From Desmodesmus armatus (lineage: Eukaryota; Chlorophyta; Chlorophyceae; Sphaeropleales; Scenedesmaceae), in assembly GCA_007449985.2 (NCBI GenBank), contig VIIQ02000091.1, positions 62,001-126,000 of the forward strand: a DNA stretch of 64,000 nucleotides, in the 5' to 3' direction. Numbering within the stretch: position 1 is the stretch's first letter; every line of letters begins with the position of its first letter. A program made the translations under genes and the position numbers. The notes below the pieces were generated by a model, which was not told the origin of the DNA, did not search any database, and was given only the letters and a program-made list of their open reading frames with translations. This document shows positions 56,654-64,000 of the stretch, piece by piece.

Positions 56654-58909
56654 ATGCTGCAGAGTCGTGCTCACCTACGGATCCAGGCAGTCTGCGCGCA
56701 GCCTGCCGGGCTGAGGTGCCCGGTCCTTGCTGGCAGCAGGAAACAGCCTGGCGTGCAGCGGGTTGGTCTTCAGCCACAGCAGCTGTCACCATTGCCAGTC
56801 CTGCGCCCAATTGGACACGGTAAGATGACGCATGGTGCCTGTTCTATCCTGATCCCGTATGCTTGCATGCACCAGCTGCAGCAGAGGAGGCCACCGAAGC
56901 ACACACACCACCGCTGCTGCTGCTCAACCATGTACTTGTGATCCCCCTTTGCAGGCTTGTCTGGTCCACTGTCGCCTGTCAGCTCACGTCAAACGGTGAG
57001 AAATCATCCTTTACTCTTTGCAAAACATACTTGTTCAGCTCAAATGCCAGCCAGGATTCGTCCCAGTAGGATCTTCTTGCAGGTCACGGTGGCCGGGCCA
57101 ATACATTCGTGCAGTTGTGTCCATGCGGCCGTCGGTGCGTCATTACAACACTCTAGCTGTGCTGTCCTGCTGCCGCAGACCATCATGCGCTCATTCCTGG
57201 GTGTGGGTGCTCCAGAGGCTATCCTGGTGGCAGTTGTGGCACTAGTCGTTTTCGGGCCCAAGGGACTGGCTGACGTAAGCACCTTTAGATGGTTAACTGC
57301 CTCACAGTGCATCTGTTTTGATAGTGGGTTCCATGAGCTGTCTCATCGTGCTGTGATCCTGCAGCCAGAGCTTTGTCAGTTGTCTGTGTCATGCCGAGCT
57401 GGTGCTAGCCAGTCAACACGCCACCTACATGCTGCCGTTTTGATCAGGGATTATTGTGGACAGAGCAGTTCGCTGTTGACGCCAGCAGCCAGCAGCTGGT
57501 ACGTTGAATAGTACCACAGCAGCTGCATGGCAGGTTTGCAGTGTACAACCAGCGGCAGCATCTGCACAAGTGTGCCATGTTGTGCTGTGCCGTGCTGTGC
57601 TGTGTTCAGGCTGCCAAGAGCGTCGGTCAGACTCTGCGTGCCTTCCAACCTACCATTAAGGAGGTGGTGGAGGTGTCACAGGAAATCAAGGGTACATTGG
57701 AGCAGGTGAGATTGCTGAACCATTGTCAGGATATGATATACCAGCGGGGCATAACTTTCCATAGTAGACAGCCACCATCAACCTTTACAACTGCAACCGC
57801 ACAATTGTAAATGTTGTGCTGGCATGAGCCTCCACATCTGGTCTGCCTGTCGAAGTGCCAGTCTTGTGGCATCTACTGCCTGACTCTGCGCCCAACCACT
57901 GTACTGGAGGTTTGAACCTGCATGGCGGTCACCATTGCATGGAAGTTTCCATTGTCTGCACAGTGGTTGCGTGCCTTTGTGCAGTGATTGTGCATCTCTG
58001 TGCACCCTTTCTGCATGCCTGTTTGCTGTCCTGCTGCTCTGTCATGGTTCTGTCCTTGTGCAGGAGTTGGGGCTTGACGAGCTGCGCAATGCAGCCACCA
58101 TGCGGCCCACACCCCGCCCCATCCAGCCTGACAACAGCACAAGCACCAGCACTAGCAGCAGCGACGCAGCAGAAACCAGCACCAGCGGCAGCAGTGGCAG
58201 CAATCCAGCCCTGCGTGCCATCAGTGAAGACATGGCCAAGCAGCTGGACCCTGAGATAGAGCTGAAGCGGGCCATGTCGGAACAGGCAGCATGGGGAGGG
58301 CAGGCGCCTGCTGCAGCGGCAGCAGTGGCAGCAGCAGCAGCACCGGCGGCTGCTGGGAGGGCAAAGCAGCTGCGGAATCCAAGCAAGGAAAGGTAGGCAG
58401 GGTGGCTCCAGTGATTGGCCGACTGCCAGGGTGGGGTACTCAAGTGTATGTCAGTGAGGAAGCACCTGGTGCAACGTGACACTGGTGTGCCTTCGGGAGC
58501 TTGGTTACAGCATTCACTTTGCTTCCAACCACTCCTGGGCTCCTGTTGTTTCTCCTTGATTTGGTACACCTTCACGGTTGGGGCTTGGCTAGTCCAGGGG
58601 TGCAGGACTCTGTTTCCAGTTGTGAGAGGTTGCTTGGTGGTGCTTGGTTGTTGCATTTGGTTGCGCACAGTGTCTCTCAGATGCATGTGGGACCATAGCC
58701 GACAAGGGTGTCCCCTGGTTTTGCATGGGTGATGTGCACCTTACACTGATCTGAGTCAAGCCAATGAAATGTGTCAGACACTTAGCTTGATGACTAATTG
58801 ATGACTAATTGAAGTGATTGTGCGTGTGTGCCTGCAGGACCTGAGCACCCTCAGCTTGGAGGAGCTGGAGGCTGAGCTGGCACGCAGGAGGAATGCAGCA
58901 TCACCCTGA
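56654..58909 (+). CDS. TATB: Thylakoid Tat translocase subunit TatB (Hcf106-like)
   Basis: Exons 56654-56819, 56955-56995, 57179-57274, 57610-57705, 58064-58392 and 58838-58909, about 266 aa. TatB works with TatC as receptor of the delta-pH-dependent twin-arginine export pathway in thylakoids. The first exon encodes an Arg/Gln/Leu/Pro-rich transit peptide with few acids. Exon 3 has the diagnostic TatA/B membrane segment FLGVGAPEAILVAVVALVVF with Glu near its start, then the FGPKGLA hinge. Exon 4 gives the amphipathic helix (SVGQTLRAFQPTIKEVVEVS, IKGTLEQ), and exon 5 starts ELGLDELRN, as in Hcf106. A Ser/Thr- and Ala-rich tail ends in LSLEELEAELARRR. Exon 5 as written is 329 nt, in phase 2, while the last exon needs phase 0; one extra base in GGGAGGG near 58353-58360 would give GKAAAESKQGK|DLSTLSLEEL. 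Read literally, splicing reaches a stop two codons into the last exon. The acceptor of exon 3 could also lie further upstream. Confidence 0.87.
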
Positions 58910-59365
58910 GCACCTGCTCCATTGTCATGTATCGGACGTCTTCATGTGTGGTTGGTGAAGGGACCCCAACATCACCCTGACCAGCTGTTTCGCTGTCAGT
59001 CCTGAAGAAACAGGCAGGAGTCTGCAGAGCACCCAGACTGTGTGTTGTGGTTGCACCCGGGTAGGCAGGATGGGTACTTGCAGGGTTGACGATGCGTAGT
59101 CTGCAAGCTTGACGACGTGTTGTGTGCAAGCATGAAGTGAACTTGTATCGTGTCTGGCTGGTGCAGTTGCGGAAATGCCGACATGCGAGCCTTCTGGCCA
59201 TGGTGTGGTGTGTGTTTGGGAAGCTTTGGCGACACTTCTGTGTGACAAGGGAATCATGCTGACAGTGTCCTGGCAGTACCCATACATGCTCGCCCTGGTG
59301 TTGTGATGTTGCCGTGTTGATTTGAGCTGTTTGGGATATACAATCGGAACCTGGGAGTGCGTACT

Positions 59366-59370
59366 TGTAA
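59366..59370 (+). terminator. Candidate TatB polyadenylation signal (TGTAA)
   Basis: TGTAA about 460 nt after the TatB stop, the first seen in this strand direction. Confidence 0.4.
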
Positions 59371-59599
59371 TTTTCCTGCGATGTGCATCCCAGCACCAGC
59401 CCATACCTGGGTTTGCATTCCATGCGGGTGTTTGACATGAGACTACCTATGCTGCTCTACATGGGTATGGCATCAAATGTACTGCAGGGGTGGCTGTACT
59501 GCACAGTACTACACTTTACAGGACACAGCACATACTTCACAGTTGACCCTGCATATCCAGTGCCAGGCTGGCTGTCTTCAAACCAGCAATTACCCATTG

Positions 59600-59604
59600 T
59601 TACA
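59600..59604 (-). terminator. Polyadenylation signal of proteasome beta-1 gene (TGTAA)
   Basis: TGTAA on the minus strand about 36 nt after the stop at 59640. Confidence 0.5.
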
Positions 59605-59639
59605 ACATTTGTTGCAATGAAGCGACGCCTCCTGCAGCC

Positions 59640-59832
59640 CTAGCCCACCACCATGCTTGCTGCAATAGGTGGCCGTAACTCCTCATGGAACAGCGGCACT
59701 GCGTTGCCATCAATGTACCTGCGACACACGCGACAGCAGAAGCAGCAGCCAGACGCAGTCAGCCCTGTTTGCAACAGCCACAAGCACTGACCAAGGTACG
59801 TGGGGTACGTGCCCCAAATGTCGATAGAAGAA

Positions 59833-59875
<43 letters not shown>

Positions 59876-62800
59876 GCCGAGTGCCAGGCACACCGCGTTG
59901 TTTAAGGGGAAGAACGTGTGTGACTGCGCCGCAGTCGCCACGTCCCCACCATGCCCCCAGGTGCAAGAGGCACCCTAGGGGTGAAATAGAAGAAGCATCC
60001 AGACGCACCACAAAGTGCAGGCACCAGGGTAATAATGGCAAGCTATCAGCAAATGCAAGCTGTGCCGTATGACAGTCGCACACCATCCCTGCAACCCAAG
60101 TTGATTGCCTGTTGCTTGGACTCAGTATGTGTTGCACGATACACACCGCACACTTCTGGTTCATTGCCAGCTCTGTGCGTATTTATATCAGAACAGACAA
60201 ACCCAGCTGTCATGATGGCCGGGCTTTCCCACCTTTCTGTTGCGCCGCTGCTGTCCAGTGTGACCGTCCTGATGACTCCCCCTGACGAGGCGTCACGGGC
60301 CATGGCCAGCGCCAGCGCCTCAACCACAAAGGACTCCGCCTCCTCACGAGTCATGTCAGCCCTGCAGGCATTACAAAGCATTACACAAGCAGCGGGAAGG
60401 GCGTGAGTGTGAGGGGTGTGGAGCTGATGAGGAACAATAGTTATAGTTGCGCCTCGACTACAAAAGGCCTCCTCACGAGTCATGTCAGCCCTGCAGGAGA
60501 CGTGAGGGCCAAGCCAGGGGGGGGGGGAGGAGGAGGAAGGGATGCGATGCTCAAGGGTGGGGGTGATAGGAATCATGACGAAGGATGGCAACGTAAACGA
60601 TCGCAAGCTGACCACCCACTCCCCTCCTTCTGAAACCAAACACAGCAACAAAAACGCATGCAGGTTTCGATCGACATACTTGTGACACCCTACCACACAT
60701 AAGTTTCAGGAACAGTGCGCGAACATACAGACTGCAACCCAGGCGCTGCTGTTCCTGGTCTAGGCCCTGCATGCTGCATCAACTCACTTCCAAGCCCCAT
60801 CCATGTAGCCCCAGATGTATGTGCTGCCGGAGCCATCAATGGCCCAGCCCTCCTCCACTAGAGTGCCACCTATGGGGATGCCAAACACCTGCACACACAC
60901 CAACACAAGCACAACACATGTTTGTTGTGTCCCACACAAAGGGACTGATATGCCTAATGTCTGCAAGCTAGGGTGCCACCTATGGGGATACCAAACACCT
61001 GAAAACACACCAGCACAAGCGCAGCACAGCACAGCACAGCACATGTACTACTTTGTTTCCCATACACAGGCACGGATATGGCTGATGTGTCCGATTTCTG
61101 GAAAATGTTCACGCGGGAGTAACCAGAACCTGAAGCTGAAGCCCTGACAGGAGTGGCCTTCAATCCTACTAAGAGGAGGAGGGACAGCCATGTGCCAATG
61201 CCAACTGAGCAAAGCCTGCTATGAGGTGCTGCGGCAGGAACAGGAACGGATAATTTGGGTTTCAACAGGGGGGGGGGCGTAATCCTATTGGCTGGCCACA
61301 CACACAGCAATCAGGCGAACCCAACTGCCGGGGGCCTGAGGCAACGCCTCACCAGTGAGATCGCTGGACACCCCTATACGGAACGGATGATTGTCACATG
61401 GCTGAGGTCACCACAATGTCAGAGGCCAGCAGGGGCTGCAGCAGGCCAACAACATGGGGATGCTGAATGTCTATGAGTGCTACTGGTTGGTGCCCACCTG
61501 GCCTCCATTGGTCTTATCAAAGCCAGCCACCAGCATGGCACCAACCAGGTTTGCCTTGTTGTTGTAGTTCATCTGCGGTGGCAAGGTGGTATCAAGCAAG
61601 GATGGGGCTGCTGCATAAGGCTGGTGCATAGGGCTGGTGCATAAAGCTGGTGCATGGAGTACACTTCAACAGCATGGTGCCAGCAAAACGATGTAGTGAT
61701 GCATTCACAGCTCACAAGTGCACTCACAAAAACTGTGAATGCATATGCGAGCTGTGAATGCATTACTACATCTTTTTGGTGGCATCAGGCCGTTGAAGTT
61801 TGCTCCTTGAAACTGCTGCTGCCACCCCTGGCGATGCGCCAGGCTGGATGTATGCGGTGATGGCCAGCACGTCCATTGCTGCAAGGCTGGTATGCATAGG
61901 TTACTGATCACAGCTGCGGCTTTCTGCAGCCAAGGATTGCGGCTGTTGTCAATCATGGGGTAGTCGATACAATCTGCACTGCTGCTGCTATTGTAATGCT
62001 GCTGGGAGTTCACCGTTGCGACCAGGTTGGCGACTGTCCTGACAGAGGGGTCCCGCCCCAGCTCTCCAGTCAGCTGTTCAGCAAAGTAGCGCACTGCAGC
62101 ACCAAACAGCAACACACACACCAAGTCATGCATCAACATACAACCTGATGCCTACCGAAATGCTGCACTGTGCCTGCAGGTAATTTCTAGAGGGACAAGG
62201 GGGACTTATTGCCTGCCATGCCATAGGGAGGGTTGTGGCCCCTCTAAGCAGTCTCGATATCACATCTATGCAGTCATGGCAGCTCCATGCAGCCAGAATG
62301 CAGCCGCAGTCAAGCAGCAAGCAGCAAGCAGCAACATCAGCCAGCACAGGTCTGGAGGGTGCTGGAGAGAGAGGAGGCAAGCCGATCAGGTGAACGTTTT
62401 CCGATTTGATTGATGCTAGTGTAAAGTTTTTCGCTGTGCGCTCCCACGCACTTCTACGAAACTTCGGAATGTCACAGCCTTGGATGGTTCATGCATTTGG
62501 CTGGATGCACTCCATGTGTCTACAACCTACATAGCAGCAAAGCGTCTGCTTTAACCCGCACACTTTGGTTTGGCAAACTGCTAATTCAATGAAACTCCAC
62601 AACTGGGTGGGAGAGTGGCTCAGGGTCTGTGCGAATCAATCGGTCAACTGAGAAAGCAGTATTTACCACCACCACCACCCCCCAGGCTCCTGCGCCAGAA
62701 AGTGAAGGAGTGTGGACGCTGTTCACCCACATACTACATGCACCTGCCTGTAAATGCGGACAGCTGCCACATGCGGTAGCAAACCGCTCCAACATCCATG

Positions 62801-63123
62801 CAGCCAACCCAGTAGCTGCTGCAGCCCCATGCATGCATGAACAATATTGCGTCTTTGCACCCACCGTAGTCGCCCACTGCTTGTGTGTCTGCTGCACTGC
62901 CTGATCTCAACAGGTACACGTTGTCTGTGAGTTGTGTGATCTTGTTGGATGCCCTGTTGCTGATGTAGTTGCCTGTGCTGACCCTGCCATCAGCACCCAG
63001 CACGACACCGCCCTTAAAGGTACATGCCACGATGGTTGTGCCTGTATGGGGCTCTGCTGTTGAACCTCCTGTTGAGGGGCCCATGCTGCAGGCCCCATGC
63101 CGCCCACTGGCATTCAGGTCCAT
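59640..63123 (-). CDS. PBA1: 20S proteasome subunit beta-1 (caspase-like, PSMB6/PBA1 type)
   Basis: Minus-strand exons 63123-62865, 62093-62014, 61572-61498, 60888-60788, 60361-60233 and 59718-59640 give 240 aa, all phases consistent. The 28-residue propeptide ends HTG, so mature Thr1 is residue 29 (TTIVACTF). Asp17 (GADGR), Lys33 (RASNK) and Arg45 (YLLRSG) fall at canonical positions; Arg45 is the hallmark of the beta-1 acidic-specificity pocket. Later motifs are [94 protein letters not shown] and LFHEEL. The subunit provides caspase-like cleavage inside the 20S core in cytosol and nucleus. Introns 3 and 4 each contain a duplicated copy of the following exon's first bases with its acceptor, and intron 2 contains a fold-back repeat. 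Confidence 0.93.
59835..59870. repeat. (AG)n microsatellite in proteasome intron 5
   Basis: About 18 uninterrupted AG dinucleotides on the plus strand, i.e. a CT tract in the transcript between exons 5 and 6. Confidence 0.95.
60352..60495 (-). repeat. Duplicated 5' edge of proteasome exon 5 with its acceptor
   Basis: The acceptor and first bases of exon 5 (CTGCAG|GGCTGACATGACTC) recur 129 bp upstream in intron 4, with a copy up to about 60495 that keeps the AG and reads ADMTREEA before diverging. Confidence 0.85.
60860..61095 (-). repeat. Duplicated 5' edge of proteasome exon 4 with its acceptor
   Basis: Bases about 60860-60960 are similar to about 60969-61090, offset 110-120 bp. The upstream copy reproduces the acceptor and the [10 protein letters not shown] codons, then runs into a stop. 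Confidence 0.85.
61663..61799. repeat. Fold-back element in proteasome intron 2
   Basis: Arms of about 50 bp (61663-61713 and 61749-61799) form an imperfect inverted repeat. The inner part, GATGTAGT.ATGCATTCAC and on into AGCTC, matches 23 of 24. The central loop is about 35 nt. MITE-like in size. Confidence 0.8.
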
Positions 63124-64000
63124 GCTGTGCTGCTGCTGGTGATGTGAGTGGGCGTAGTACAGCTACAGATACTGCTCAGGCACCCTTCACTGCTGCTGCA
63201 AGTAGGGAGAGGCAGTTGGGGCCCTTAGCTGAGGGGGTGATCTACGTAGACCAAACTTGTGCGATGTGGTGTCGTTGTTGCGTTCTTGTCACGTAGATAC
63301 TTCTAAGATGGTTCATAACCACTGCTGAACTCATGACATCCATCGTGTCCTTTCGTTGCCACGTCCGTGTCACAAAAGCTCAGATCTACCAAACCGCGTT
63401 GGCGAGTATCCTTGCACAAACCCCCAAACCTGAAGCTTGTGTCGTGGCAACGACTTATTTCGTAAGCGCGTATACTTCGACAGCCCGTCGCCCTCGTTGG
63501 CACCACATCAAAACGTGACAAGGGCTTTCTATCGTTCTGTGCTGCTGAACGTCTTGGTGCGTCTTTGGGTGCCTGAAAGACAGCGCCGGTGATGGAGCAG
63601 AATGCAGCAGTACCCTCCCCCAGCCACCCAGGAGCAGGCCCCCAACAGCAGTGCAGCAGCGCTAGCAGAACGTAGAAGGGTGCAAGTGCTGGTGAGCTGC
63701 CAGGCTTCTGACCACAGCAAAAGCTTCAGATCACATTTCATATATTTCATGTTAATTACTGGCAGATGCAACGGCTGATCAAGTGGCCCAGCTGCACGCT
63801 TGGTCCTTTTGTGTGCTGCTGTGGTGGCACCACTATGCCCCAGTGGCACCAGTGGGTTTTGGTTATGCCAGCAAAAACCCCATCTACAACAGTACCCCTG
63901 GCATCATAACGTCATCACGCACATGCTACTCCCACCTAAAGCTGTGGCAATGCGACACCACACATACATTGTCAGGCCACATGTGCCCCCTCCCCCGCTT
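63124..64000. other. 5' flank of the proteasome gene to window end
   Basis: Should contain the beta-1 promoter. An imperfect inverted repeat (TCGTTGCCACG near 63353, CGTGGCAACGA near 63438) is present. A minus-strand frame at 63529-63849 includes a short hydrophobic stretch but has no family match I can see, so it is not called. Confidence 0.45.

Larger units (their letters stand above)
58910..59639. other. Convergent intergenic region, TatB and proteasome gene
   Basis: Contains only 3' flanking sequence of both genes, with a TGTAA signal for each. No other gene is supported. Confidence 0.55.

Overview
The window is nuclear DNA of a green alga. Genes are split by many short to medium GT-AG introns, coding sequence is rich in CAG/GCA codons (long Gln, Ala and Ser runs), TGTAA-type polyadenylation signals follow several stop codons, and short TTTAGGG telomere-like tracts lie inside introns. 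A gene for radial spoke protein 3 shows a lineage with motile flagella or cilia, and a TatB/Hcf106 gene shows thylakoids. Together these point to Chlorophyceae (Chlamydomonadales or Sphaeropleales). I cannot name the species.

Layout. 0.3-2.2 kb (+): membrane-anchored glycosyltransferase-like protein. 2.2-11.2 kb: no convincing gene, but a tandem segmental repeat (4983-6495), a 735-bp element with perfect 32-bp terminal inverted repeats (8602-9336), a dispersed repeat pair and a double hairpin. 11.2-17.2 kb (+): SUV3-type RNA helicase, nine exons, with telomere-like tracts and duplicated exon ends in its introns. 18.1-27.1 kb (+): very large ubiquitin-specific protease of the USP16/45 (plant UBP1/UBP2) type, eight exons, about 1978 aa. 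28.6-29.3 kb (+): small two-exon protein of unknown function. 29.3-38.3 kb: 9 kb with no gene I can support. 38.3-39.6 kb (-): small organelle-targeted protein of unknown function. 39.9-44.6 kb (-): RSP3, eleven exons. 45.0-52.8 kb (-): three tandem paralogues that each join a shared N-terminal domain of about 125 aa, which I cannot assign to a named family, to a C-terminal C3HC4 RING finger. 53.5-56.3 kb (-): mitochondrial carrier. 56.7-58.9 kb (+): TatB/Hcf106, divergent from the carrier. 59.6-63.1 kb (-): 20S proteasome subunit beta-1.

The most interesting item is the three-gene RING array. The N-terminal domain (core ILRLHKTDIV, then NGD, L, GGW, T) is conserved in all three genes, while intron positions, linkers and N-termini differ. 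The middle copy uses a GC-AG intron and has lost one base in its RING finger. Three single-base deletions next to G/C runs (RSP3, the middle RING gene and TatB), all revealed by exon-phase arithmetic, suggest consensus indels in the assembly, although real lesions cannot be excluded. A second theme is repeated duplication of exon edges together with their splice sites (SUV3 introns 5 and 8, proteasome introns 3 and 4).

Functionally the genes are mostly housekeeping: ubiquitin/proteasome (USP, three RING proteins, beta-1), organelle RNA decay and transport (SUV3, carrier, TatB) and cilia (RSP3). Eukaryotic gene order gives only weak evidence of joint function, so the ubiquitin clustering is noted and not claimed as a pathway. 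Exon boundaries were set by hand from splice consensus, reading phase and family alignment from memory; there is no transcript evidence.
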